A DNA stretch of 64,000 nt from Candidatus Zixiibacteriota bacterium (GTDB lineage: Bacteria; Zixibacteria; MSB-5A5; GN15; PGXB01). The notes under the pieces are model-generated. The model was not told where the DNA came from and ran no database searches. It was given only the letters and a program-made list of their open reading frames with translations. Shown in pieces: positions 7,918 to 16,467 of the stretch. The stretch spans positions 186,001 through 250,000 of the forward strand of contig JAFGTT010000032.1 in the NCBI GenBank assembly GCA_016933955.1, given 5' to 3'. Numbering within the stretch: position 1 is the first letter of the stretch; each line of letters opens with the position of its first letter. Made by a program: the position numbers and the translations under genes.

Positions 7918-10368
7918 TTAAATCATTACCTCAACTACCGGCTCTTCCGTCCCAACCCCCTCTTCCGGGGCCGTGCTGACGGCCGAAGTTTCATTCCCGG
8001 CCGGATTGTTGCCATCCATTCGGGATATATCTATTCTTGACACGCGGCGGCTTGGCACCGTGCGGGCCAGTTCCACAATCCCGTTGATATCTATGATCAA
8101 ACCGATATTCCCGTCGGACAGAATGGCCCCGCCCGAAATCCACTTCTGTTTCTCAAACATCCGGCCCAGGCTCTTGATAACCGTCTGGCGCTGGCCGAGC
8201 AATTTATCGACCACCAGCCCGATTCGGTTTTCCATATCATCAACTATGACAACCGTGCTGTCACTGTTTTCATTATCGCATGAAGGAATATCGAACAAGT
8301 CCCGCACCCGATTAAGGGGAAGCATTTTGCCCCTGATATTGATCATCTCGTTACGGCTGTTGACGGTACTGATCATATCCGGCGTCAACTGCAACGATTC
8401 CACCACCGAAAGGGTTGGAATAATGAATTTTTCACACCCGACACTGACCAGCATACCATCGATAATGGCCAGCGTGAGCGGCAGTTTCATGGAGAACTTC
8501 GTCCCCTGTCCTTTTTCGGATTCAATTTCCAGGTGGCCCCGCATGGCATCGATATTTTTCCTGACCACATCCATTCCCACTCCTCGCCCGGATATATTGG
8601 TAATCTGGCTCGCCGTCGAAAATCCGGGGAGCATGATAAGGCTGAATATTTCCTTTTCGGATAATTCCTTATTGGGCGGAAGAAGTCCGCGCTCGCGGGC
8701 TTTATTCACAATTTTTTCGGTGTCCAGCCCGCGCCCGTCATCCTCCACCTCGAAATAAATATTCCCGCCCTTGTGGAAAGCCCGGATCCAGAGATGCCCC
8801 TCTTCCGGTTTCCCGGCCTTAAGACGATCCTTGGCCGTCTCGAGACCATGGTCGATTGAATTGCGGACCATATGCATCAGCGGATCGCCGATGTTTTCGA
8901 CAATACTCCGATCGACCTCGGAATCCTCACCGGACAGAATCAGGTTGACCTGTTTATCGGATTTTCGGGCCAGATCGCGGACGGCCCGGGCCAGTTTCTG
9001 AAAGGCCGACTGCACCGGGACCAGGCGCATGGCCATACCCATCTCCTGCAACTCCCGGGTGATTTTATTCAAATGCGAAATATTCTTGGAAATTTTGGTC
9101 GAGGCTTTGGCCAGGATTTCCTCATCCTGCCCCACCATCGACTCGGCGATGACCAGTTCTCCGATCGTATCCACCAGGCGATCAAGACGCTCGGTGTCGA
9201 TCTTTACCATTTCCTTGACGATATTGCCATGGCGCGCCCGTTGCTGTTCCCGCAGGGCCTGGGCTACCGCCTTGGCCGGGACTCTACCCTGTTTCACCAG
9301 GGTTTCGCCGACTTTCTCCTCGGGCCTCGATTTGTTGGCCAGAGCTTCCTCGATATCGGACTCGGCCACCGTTCCCTGTTTGACCAGGATATCTCCCAGA
9401 CGCTCATTCGAAACATCTTCCTCCTGAAGATAATCCTCGATCCGGTCGATGTTGGCCAGAAGATCCTTGAGACGGCCCAGAATGGCACCAATCACTTCAC
9501 CACCGTCATATGTCCCCCCGCTCTTAAGAAGCTCCTCCAGACCCTTTAACAGGGTCCGCATGGTGTCGATGGAATCGAAAATGATATCGGCGATCTTGCC
9601 CTTGACTGCCACCGTCCCTTTGCGGGCTAAATCAAGCAATGTCTCCGATTCATGAGCCAGAACCAGAATCGGTTTGAGTTCCAGAAATCCAGCGGCCCCC
9701 TTGATGGTATGGAAACTTCGGAAGATGGCATCGATAGCCGATTTATTTCCGGGATCGGTTTCCATATCCATTAACATCTGCTCGGCGGTGGCGCAATGTT
9801 CCATAGCCTCGGTGATGAATTCGGCCAGAAGCGAGGTGTCACTGCCATCAAGATTAATAATGAGAGGTTCCGCCTCCGTTTGCGGGGCGGGTTCTTTTGA
9901 TACCGGTTTATTCTTTTCAAGGATGACAGCCGGCGATTTTTCGGGTTCAGAAACGGTTTCCTGAGATACCTCCGGTTCATTCAGTTCCTCTTCCAAATCG
10001 GCCGGAGCCAGGCTTTCCGGAAATACGACTTCGGAAGGTTGCCGGCGATCGCGAATTATGGCCTGAAGTCCGGTCACAGCGCTATTGAGCAACTCTATCG
10101 CCGCCGCCTTGCTGTCTACCTCGCTTAATACAATCTTTTCCACGAGATCGGCGCAGTTCGCCGCCACCCTGGAGGTCACCGCCGTATCATCGTTTATGGA
10201 CTTTATCAGCTCGAGGAAATTTTCGTGAAGATTGGCCAGCGCCGGCAGATCATCCGTATCGACCATCACTAGATCCGTGGCAATATGCTCTACCCTGGAT
10301 TCCAGATCGCTCACCGGCCATTGCAAGTTCTTGGCGACTTCCTGAATCTGCTTTTCAAGTTCATTCAT
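7918..10368 (-). CDS. cheA: Chemotaxis histidine kinase CheA with an MshEN-like insertion
   Basis: 816 residues from the ATG at 10368; a TTG two codons earlier is less likely because AGGG would be only 3 nt away. Numbers below count from that TTG. A helical N-terminal region (1-110) is followed by a Pro/Glu-rich linker, then the HPt domain with phospho-His in FRSFHTIKGAAGF (His222). No clear CheY-binding P2 domain follows. Instead residues 324-381 hold two repeats of the pattern RLGDILVKQGTV..DIEEAL and KVGETLVKQGRV..AVAQAL, which resemble MshEN modules. Then come the dimerisation helices, N box HMVRNSIDHGLE, G boxes DDGRGL and GRGVGMD, and a C-terminal CheW-like domain. First gene of the operon. 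Confidence 0.95.
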   Translation of the reverse strand: MNELEKQIQEVAKNLQWPVSDLESRVEHIATDLVMVDTDDLPALANLHENFLELIKSINDDTAVTSRVAANCADLVEKIVLSEVDSKAAAIELLNSAVTGLQAIIRDRRQPSEVVFPESLAPADLEEELNEPEVSQETVSEPEKSPAVILEKNKPVSKEPAPQTEAEPLIINLDGSDTSLLAEFITEAMEHCATAEQMLMDMETDPGNKSAIDAIFRSFHTIKGAAGFLELKPILVLAHESETLLDLARKGTVAVKGKIADIIFDSIDTMRTLLKGLEELLKSGGTYDGGEVIGAILGRLKDLLANIDRIEDYLQEEDVSNERLGDILVKQGTVAESDIEEALANKSRPEEKVGETLVKQGRVPAKAVAQALREQQRARHGNIVKEMVKIDTERLDRLVDTIGELVIAESMVGQDEEILAKASTKISKNISHLNKITRELQEMGMAMRLVPVQSAFQKLARAVRDLARKSDKQVNLILSGEDSEVDRSIVENIGDPLMHMVRNSIDHGLETAKDRLKAGKPEEGHLWIRAFHKGGNIYFEVEDDGRGLDTEKIVNKARERGLLPPNKELSEKEIFSLIMLPGFSTASQITNISGRGVGMDVVRKNIDAMRGHLEIESEKGQGTKFSMKLPLTLAIIDGMLVSVGCEKFIIPTLSVVESLQLTPDMISTVNSRNEMINIRGKMLPLNRVRDLFDIPSCDNENSDSTVVIVDDMENRIGLVVDKLLGQRQTVIKSLGRMFEKQKWISGGAILSDGNIGLIIDINGIVELARTVPSRRVSRIDISRMDGNNPAGNETSAVSTAPEEGVGTEEPVVEVMI

Positions 10369-10740
10369 AGACAATAACCCTGTCTAATATTGTTTATCCG
10401 CGATATATCATGTAACTGCCGGGTTGATCGTGCTGAGCCGGCGGAAAAGATAAAACGGTCGGTGCATCTTGCCCCTCTGTTTTAGAGTCCTTCCTGTTGT
10501 CTTAAGTTTCAAATTCGTCAATATTTAGCAACCCTTTAGGCTCGGTCGTAAGGGCTTAAATATTCTGTATAATAAATGAACAGACCTCGAAAATTAGCCT
10601 GGAGGATATTTCAATTTATGTTGCAATGGCTGAAATGCCGTAAACCGCAAGGAATTGCGAATTACTGAAAGAAAAAATATATGACCGTCAGGGATATTTT
10701 CGGCAGTTGGCGGAAATCAATACATGGAGCGTCAAGGCTA
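10369..10740. other. Intergenic region upstream of cheA
   Basis: About 370 bp between the symporter stop and the cheA start, both on the minus strand. It should hold the che operon promoter and leader. I see no strong -35/-10 pair on the minus strand. A weak sigma-28-like match (TAAAGGGT, 11 nt, GACGAATT) reads toward cheA around 10515-10541. A TATAAT lies on the plus strand at 10568-10573 but no plus-strand gene follows; the first ATG after it opens only 16 codons. A small hairpin CGCAA-TTCC-TTGCG lies near 10647-10660. Confidence 0.4.
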
Positions 10741-12126
10741 TTAATCGCGATGCATCCCCTGACCCAATTCATGGAAATACTTGCGGCAGGCCGCCGCCAC
10801 CACTCCCGAAAGGGCCAGCAGGGCAATCAGGTTGGGAAGGGCCATCAAACCGTTGGCGATATCGGCAAAACCCCAGACAATATCCAGCCTGAGAGCGGCG
10901 CCGACCGGAATAAAAATAAGGAAAATCCATTTATACGGTAAAACCGCCTTACGCCCGAAAATATATTCGATCCCCTTTTCGCCATAGTATGACCAGCTGA
11001 TTATGGTTGAAAAGGCAAAAAGCACCAACCCCAGCGAAACCATGGAACTGCCCCAGGTCGGTAAAATCGCTTCAAAGGCGCTGGCTGTCAGCGGCGTCCC
11101 GTTGAGTCCGTTGTCCCATTGCCCTGAAACCATTATCACCAGCCCGGTGATGGTACAAATCACGAGTGTGTCGACAAAGGGCCCGATCATCGCCACCAGG
11201 CCCTCCCGCACCGGTTCATTGACTTTGGCGGCGGCATGAGCCATCGGAGCCGATCCCAGACCGGATTCGTTTGAAAACACCCCCCGACGGACACCCTGTT
11301 GCAGGGTCAGCCAGATAGTCGCCCCGGCAAAGCCTCCCGTGGCCGAGGTGGGCGTGAAAGCATGAGACAGAATTATCTCAAAAGCCGGAATAATCATCCG
11401 ATAGGCGAACACCAGAACAATCAGCGCCGATCCGACATATATCACCACCATAAAAGGAACGATTCGTGAAGCCACCTTCCCGATACGCTTGATACCGCCG
11501 ATAATCACCAGACCCACCAGTACTCCGATAACCAGACCGATCCCGAGCCTCATCATTAAACCGGCCGGTGTTCCGGATTTATCGAACAAGGCCACAATCC
11601 CGTCGGCCACCGAATTGGCCTGAACCATATTGCCCGTTCCCATGGACGCAATAGCCGTGCAGATGGCGAACATATAGGCCAGAAACCGGAATTTCTTCGA
11701 CATCCCCAGTTCGATGAAATACATCGGCCCGCCCCGGACATAACCATCCGGATCAATCCGGCGGTACATCACCGCCAGCGTGCACGAAGTGAATTTGACC
11801 GCCATCCCGAAAATGGCCGTGATCCACATCCAGAACAAAGCCCCCGGTCCGCCGACCGCTATCGCCGTCGCTACCCCGGTTATATTTCCGGTTCCAATCG
11901 TGGCCGAAAGAGCCGCCGATAGAGCCTGGAAATGGGTGATTTCTCCCTTATGATGAGGTTTGTCGTAGCGGCCCGATATTAGTTCAAAACTGTGTTTGAA
12001 TCCCCGAATCTGGACCAGGTGATTTCGGATCGTAACGAATATGCCTGTTCCGACCAGAAGAAATATTAGCGGTAATCCCCAAATGGCGTCTCTGATTGAA
12101 TTAATGATATTTAAAATTGAATCCAT
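10741..12126 (-). CDS. Sodium:alanine (AGCS-family) symporter
   Basis: 461 residues from the ATG at 12126; a TTG at 12153 would add nine residues, and neither start has a clear ribosome-binding site. The protein is a polytopic inner-membrane carrier with about ten hydrophobic segments. AGCS signatures are plain: ALSATIGTGNITGVATAI near the N-terminal third, a conserved GGPMYFIE, and FSNESGLGSAPMAHA in the second half. The family imports alanine or glycine with sodium (or protons). It is divergent from the small gene at 12180. No linked amino-acid metabolism gene is present. Confidence 0.93.
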   Translation of the reverse strand: MDSILNIINSIRDAIWGLPLIFLLVGTGIFVTIRNHLVQIRGFKHSFELISGRYDKPHHKGEITHFQALSAALSATIGTGNITGVATAIAVGGPGALFWMWITAIFGMAVKFTSCTLAVMYRRIDPDGYVRGGPMYFIELGMSKKFRFLAYMFAICTAIASMGTGNMVQANSVADGIVALFDKSGTPAGLMMRLGIGLVIGVLVGLVIIGGIKRIGKVASRIVPFMVVIYVGSALIVLVFAYRMIIPAFEIILSHAFTPTSATGGFAGATIWLTLQQGVRRGVFSNESGLGSAPMAHAAAKVNEPVREGLVAMIGPFVDTLVICTITGLVIMVSGQWDNGLNGTPLTASAFEAILPTWGSSMVSLGLVLFAFSTIISWSYYGEKGIEYIFGRKAVLPYKWIFLIFIPVGAALRLDIVWGFADIANGLMALPNLIALLALSGVVAAACRKYFHELGQGMHRD

Positions 12127-12179
12127 TACTTTTTTATTTAATATATTGGTCAAAGACAGGCAATAAAAACTTTGGCAAT

Positions 12180-12467
12180 ATGGCTGATTACAATATAGAC
12201 GATTTCTTCGGCGAATTCCTCGATGACCGGGGAGAGATACCGCCCGAATCCATTCTGGTTTTTCGGCGCTTGATTAAATTGACTCTGGAGTTCCGGGATA
12301 ATTGGAAATCTCGAACGGGCCGGACTTTAACTGTCGGTGAAACCCGCCGGGCTCTGGATATTTATCTCGAAGCCATGAATAGCGGCTTTCTTCCCTCGGA
12401 TATGGAACCGATGATTGAAGAACTCGTCAGGTTCTGGATTAAAAATATCAATCATGGTGACTATTAA
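12180..12467 (+). CDS. Small conserved-looking protein of unknown function
   Basis: 95 residues from the ATG at 12180. An earlier TTG at 12117 would overlap the symporter start, so it is not preferred. The protein is acidic at both ends with a central basic stretch (FRDNWKSRTGRT) and reads as mainly helical; there is no signal peptide, membrane segment or cysteine motif. I do not recognise the family. Coding character is supported by an uninterrupted frame, third-position bias like its neighbours, and a following strong promoter that begins just after its stop. It is transcribed divergently from the symporter, with 53 bp between the two start codons. Confidence 0.6.
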   Translation: MADYNIDDFFGEFLDDRGEIPPESILVFRRLIKLTLEFRDNWKSRTGRTLTVGETRRALDIYLEAMNSGFLPSDMEPMIEELVRFWIKNINHGDY

Positions 12468-12470
12468 TAT

Positions 12471-12499
12471 TTGACAGACTCTCCCCGGCGCCATATACT
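12471..12499 (+). promoter_or_regulatory. Sigma-70-type promoter for pcm
   Basis: TTGACA at 12471-12476, a 17-bp spacer, and TATACT at 12494-12499. The pcm ATG lies only 8 nt after the -10 box, so the expected transcription start falls at or next to the start codon (leaderless mRNA). Confidence 0.75.
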
Positions 12500-12507
12500 G
12501 AATCGGA

Positions 12508-13242
12508 ATGCATCAAAATCGGAGAACATTTAAAACTCTGACCGCAATATTGATAATGAGTACTTTTTTTTCCTGTTCCGGGAAATCCGAATCCGGCGAT
12601 ACTGCCGACAGATATGAACAAATGCGGTCAAGAATGATCGAGGCTCAAATCATCCGGCGCGGAATCAAGGATGAAAAAGTCCTGGAAGCCATGCGTCGAG
12701 TCCCGCGGCACCTGTTTGTACCGGCGGAATACCGCGATGATGCCTATAACGACGGCCCGCTTCCGATCGAACACGGCCAGACCATATCCCAGCCCTATAT
12801 CGTAGCCATCATGACGGAATTGCTTCAACTAGATTCGGTTTCGAAAATCCTGGAAATAGGTACCGGCTCTGGTTACCAGGCGGCCGTCCTGGCCGAGATT
12901 TCCGATTCGGTTTACAGCATAGATATCATTCCGGAATTGGCCCGAAAGGCCGATTCCCTTCTCGATTCGCTGGGTTATACCTCGATCCAGGTTCGCGCCG
13001 GCGATGGTTACCTCGGCTGGCCGGAAGCGGCTCCGTTCGATGCCATCATTGTCACCGCCGCCGCACCACAAATACCTCAGCCTCTGCTCGATCAACTCAA
13101 ACCAACCGGACGGATGGTTATTCCGGTCGGCGATTACTCCCAGGAATTGCTGCTGATTACCCGTGATCGGGATAATATCATTAAAAAATCGGTTATCCCC
13201 GTCAGGTTTGTCCCCATGACGGGAGAAGTGCAGAAACAATAG
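12508..13242 (+). CDS. pcm: Exported protein-L-isoaspartate O-methyltransferase lipoprotein
   Basis: 244 residues. The catalytic part is a standard PCMT: VPAEYRDDAYNDGPLPIEHGQT-type substrate region and the SAM-binding EIGTGSGYQA (116-125), ending with FVPMTGEVQ. The family methylates isoaspartyl residues in damaged proteins as the first repair step. Unlike cytoplasmic Pcm, this one begins with a basic n-region (QNRR), a hydrophobic core and an FFSC lipobox-like site with Cys23, so it is probably a membrane-anchored periplasmic lipoprotein. SAM supply outside the cytoplasm would be a puzzle. No Shine-Dalgarno precedes the ATG, matching the leaderless promoter just upstream. Confidence 0.9.
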   Translation: MHQNRRTFKTLTAILIMSTFFSCSGKSESGDTADRYEQMRSRMIEAQIIRRGIKDEKVLEAMRRVPRHLFVPAEYRDDAYNDGPLPIEHGQTISQPYIVAIMTELLQLDSVSKILEIGTGSGYQAAVLAEISDSVYSIDIIPELARKADSLLDSLGYTSIQVRAGDGYLGWPEAAPFDAIIVTAAAPQIPQPLLDQLKPTGRMVIPVGDYSQELLLITRDRDNIIKKSVIPVRFVPMTGEVQKQ

Positions 13243-13275
13243 TCCACCGGCCGATTTATCAACGGCTCCATTCAT

Positions 13276-15456
13276 CTATAAATTATTCAAAGCCGCCTCG
13301 GCCTCTTTTTTCAGACTTCCTTTCAGACCGCCCCGGAGCGCTTTTTTGAGATACGTTCTGGCTTCAAAAGCGGACCCCAGTCTCTGGTGATTTATCCCCG
13401 CATAAAAATTGATTTCCGGATCATCGGGAGCCAGTTTCAAAGCCTCATCGAATTTGACTTTGGCGATTTTATATTTTTTCAACTCCAGATAGGCCCGACC
13501 GACCGTGCAAAAATGCCTGCCATTGGTTTTATCATAAAGAAGTGCCCGATTGGCCAGATTGGCCACCCGGTTGGGATTCTCACCCTTTTCAAGCAGAAGA
13601 ACCGCAAGATTGCCATAAGCCTTGCCGGCATAGGTATCGAATTTCAGAATGTCTTCATAGACGGCAATGGCGCTGTCCGGTTGGCCCTGCGCTTCCATTA
13701 ACCGCGCCATTTGGATTCTGGCCTCGGTATTAAGAGTATCAAGAGCCACCCCGAGGCGGATCAGTTCTTCGGCCCGATCCAGATCACCACTACCCAGATA
13801 ATGTTTTCCCGCCATAGCCAGCGCATAGGAATCATCGGCGTTGTGTTTCAACAGCAGAGAATAGATTTCTTCGATATCCGTCCCTCTTCCCGATTTTACC
13901 GCCAGATTGAGAGCGGTGCGGTACCGATCCAGATCTTCGAAGGCCACTTCAATCAGCCTCCGGGAAAATTCATAAGCCGCAACATTCTCCCCCAATGCTT
14001 CATATAGCTTGAGCTTTTCCTCGGCCAGAGCCGGCCGGTATGAAACATATTCATCAAAACCGTTCAGGTATTTTAAGGCCGCCGCCGGACCTGATTTCTT
14101 TCGGGCGATTGCCATTTCGCCCAAAATGGCGACGGTATTAAGTTTATCCACCCCCAAGACCTCCTGGAATAACTGATGAGCCGTAACCAGCGAATCCATT
14201 TTCAGGTACAAAGAACCCATCTGTTCCATATACGAGGGATTTCCGCGGGCCGCCTTCAGGGCTCGCGGGAGAAGTTCCCGCAAACGGTCGATACCGTCAA
14301 CCATCAGATACAAATAGGCCCCCTCATAAAGAACCCGAAAATCATTGGGCATACTGTCGAGTAAACCATCGGTGGTCGGACCGGCCAGAATAAACCGCCC
14401 GTACTGGAAATAAAAATCGAGTAATTTATAGTTCAGATCCATCGAGGCCGTGTTGGGATATCCGCCGCGCGAGCCAATCTGGGCGGCCGTGGAAAAGTAT
14501 TGCTCCGATCCCAGTCCATCGCCCGCCTTGCGTTTGAAACCGGCAAACCGGCTCAGAACGGTGGGATTCTCGTTATTTTGCGGCAGGATCATTCCATATT
14601 CCTGAACAGCATTGTCATAATCCCCTCGGGCTTCTAAAATTTCCGCCCGGAGAAGATGCAGACGATGAGAATTCGGCGCCTTTTCGGCAAAACGATCCAG
14701 AATTTTTTTCGCCCGATGCAGATAATTCAGCCCGATATACGCCTCCGCCACATCCAGCAGAAAATATTCATCCCCGGCCCCAAGTTTTTCAGCCCGTTGA
14801 TAACATAAGGCCGCGGAATCATACAGACCAATTGAATCATAAAAAATACCGGCCTCCAACAATATCGCCGCCGCAAGAGTATCGGTCGAGACTACCCGGG
14901 AACACTGCTCAATACCCTCCGGTATTTGATCGTTTCGGGCCAGATATTCGCTCTGTTTTATAAGCAACCGGGGCGCTCGGGGGTTTTCCGCCAGGGCTTT
15001 CCTTAAAATACTCTCGGCATCATTCAGTTTCCCGGCCTGTAGCAGAGCCTCGGCCTCAATCGATCGGCCCAAATTCAAATCTCCGCCGTTTTCTTCATAT
15101 AATGCAATATTAAAAAAAGCCAGTTCCGGCCGCTTTACCCGCAGGCTCAAATCGGTACTCATCAACAACGATGGCAAAAATCGAGGATGCTCGGCCAGAG
15201 CTTTGAAATTTTCCCGGATGGCTTCGTAAAGAAAGCCTTCTCTCTCGTAATAATAAGCCAATCCCTGATATGCATAAGGTGTTTCAGGGTAATCTCTTAA
15301 GATTGACTGGAAAATTTCCAGGGCCTTGTCCGGATCACCCTGATTCATCCGACTCATACCTTTTTCATATTGCCTCAGGGCGGCCTTGTCCGAATCGGTG
15401 CAGGATAGTTGCAGTGCTGTCATAAGTAACAATATGGCAATGACTTTTCGTCTCAT
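13276..15456 (-). CDS. Large TPR-repeat lipoprotein
   Basis: 726 residues from the ATG at 15456, chosen because GAGG lies five bases upstream and a proper signal peptide follows (RRK, hydrophobic core, lipobox LQLSC). A TTG 39 bp earlier only adds an unlikely N-terminus. The rest is built almost wholly of about fifteen or more TPR-like helical repeats with patterns such as G..Y...G....A, consistent with an elongated protein-protein interaction scaffold on the periplasmic side. Partners are unknown. It converges on pcm (33 bp between stops) and is divergent from lptB, with which it shares a 125-bp promoter region; a link to LPS export is possible but not shown. Confidence 0.85.
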   Translation of the reverse strand: MRRKVIAILLLMTALQLSCTDSDKAALRQYEKGMSRMNQGDPDKALEIFQSILRDYPETPYAYQGLAYYYEREGFLYEAIRENFKALAEHPRFLPSLLMSTDLSLRVKRPELAFFNIALYEENGGDLNLGRSIEAEALLQAGKLNDAESILRKALAENPRAPRLLIKQSEYLARNDQIPEGIEQCSRVVSTDTLAAAILLEAGIFYDSIGLYDSAALCYQRAEKLGAGDEYFLLDVAEAYIGLNYLHRAKKILDRFAEKAPNSHRLHLLRAEILEARGDYDNAVQEYGMILPQNNENPTVLSRFAGFKRKAGDGLGSEQYFSTAAQIGSRGGYPNTASMDLNYKLLDFYFQYGRFILAGPTTDGLLDSMPNDFRVLYEGAYLYLMVDGIDRLRELLPRALKAARGNPSYMEQMGSLYLKMDSLVTAHQLFQEVLGVDKLNTVAILGEMAIARKKSGPAAALKYLNGFDEYVSYRPALAEEKLKLYEALGENVAAYEFSRRLIEVAFEDLDRYRTALNLAVKSGRGTDIEEIYSLLLKHNADDSYALAMAGKHYLGSGDLDRAEELIRLGVALDTLNTEARIQMARLMEAQGQPDSAIAVYEDILKFDTYAGKAYGNLAVLLLEKGENPNRVANLANRALLYDKTNGRHFCTVGRAYLELKKYKIAKVKFDEALKLAPDDPEINFYAGINHQRLGSAFEARTYLKKALRGGLKGSLKKEAEAALNNL

Positions 15457-15547
15457 ATTGACCTCAAATTGATGTTCTTTAACATTGGCATTCAAGATAT
15501 GTTAATCGCTTCGTAATAGCAAATATTATGCTGATAATAAAATTTGA

Positions 15548-15577
15548 TTGTCATTAATTCCCTCAATCGTATATATT
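15548..15577 (+). promoter_or_regulatory. Candidate promoter for lptB
   Basis: TTGTCA (15548-15553), an 18-bp spacer and TATATT (15572-15577). Start codons follow at 15582, 15588 and 15597, so the leader is absent or under 15 nt. Confidence 0.5.
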
Positions 15578-15581
15578 ATAT

Positions 15582-16313
15582 ATGAATATGATAAAAATGA
15601 GTTCGCATAATCTTGTTAAAAAATATAAAAGAAGAGCGGTTGTCAATGGTGTAACGATTGAGGTTAATCCGGGCGAGGTTGTCGGCCTGCTCGGACCCAA
15701 CGGGGCCGGTAAAACTACCACCTTCTACATGATTATCGGATTTATCCGTCCCAATGCCGGTCAGGTTTATCTCGGAGAAAAAAATATCACGGGGCTTCCG
15801 ATGTACAAGCGAGCCAGTATGGGAATTGGATATCTGGCCCAGGAGGCCTCGGTCTTCAGAAAATTAACCGTCGAAGAAAATATCCGGGCCATTCTCCAGA
15901 TGCGCCATTTGCCCCGAAATGAACAAAACCGGCGTTTGGAACAACTACTCGATCAGCTTGACATTTCTCATCTGAGAAAAAGAATAGCTTACTCGCTCTC
16001 GGGCGGGGAACGACGGCGGGTTGAAATTACCCGGGTCCTGGTCTCGGAACCGCAGTTTATCCTGCTCGATGAGCCTTTCGCAGGAATCGATCCCATTGCC
16101 GTGGAGGATATTCAAAAAATAATTTCGCGTTTGACCGAAAGCGGGCTGGGAGTCTTGATTACCGACCATAATGTGCGCGAGACGCTTTCCATCTGTGACC
16201 GGGCCTATATAATGTGCGATGGGAAAATACTAAAATCGGGAACCTCGCAATTTCTCGCCGAGGATCCCGAAGCGCGGAAAATATACCTGGGAGAAAAATT
16301 CAAGCTGAACTGA
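15582..16313 (+). CDS. lptB: LPS export ABC transporter ATPase LptB
   Basis: 243 residues. Walker [10 protein letters not shown] (38-46), Q-loop [12 protein letters not shown] signature LSGGERRR (139-146), Walker B FILLDEP (159-165) and H-loop His196 are complete. LptB powers extraction of lipopolysaccharide from the inner membrane with LptF/G and LptC. The assignment to LptB rather than another ABC ATPase rests on the characteristic sequence ([22 protein letters not shown]) and on the classic lptB-rpoN-hpf gene order. Three in-frame ATGs (15582, 15588, 15597) lack a ribosome-binding site; the third would best match the usual N-terminus. Its presence shows a diderm, LPS-type envelope. Confidence 0.95.
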   Translation: MNMIKMSSHNLVKKYKRRAVVNGVTIEVNPGEVVGLLGPNGAGKTTTFYMIIGFIRPNAGQVYLGEKNITGLPMYKRASMGIGYLAQEASVFRKLTVEENIRAILQMRHLPRNEQNRRLEQLLDQLDISHLRKRIAYSLSGGERRRVEITRVLVSEPQFILLDEPFAGIDPIAVEDIQKIISRLTESGLGVLITDHNVRETLSICDRAYIMCDGKILKSGTSQFLAEDPEARKIYLGEKFKLN

Positions 16314-16467
16314 GGTAATTTCTGAACAATCTTTATGAAAATATCGCCAATGAGAGCGGTCAGCAATTAGTTTATCTAAATACAACCGGTTTTTAGACCG
16401 ATATGAGTATTAGATGATTCACTGTTACTTAATTTGCGGCAACTTGTTTTAAAGCAACGGATTATAA

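Noticed and set aside
10561-10680. Plus-strand TATAAT with GGAGG and ATG as a small gene upstream of cheA
   Set aside because: The frame is only 16 codons, the Shine-Dalgarno spacing is too long (12 nt) and no -35 is present.
12117-12180. Longer start (TTG at 12117) for the small unknown protein
   Set aside because: It overlaps the symporter start codon and adds a sequence that does not look like the rest of the protein.
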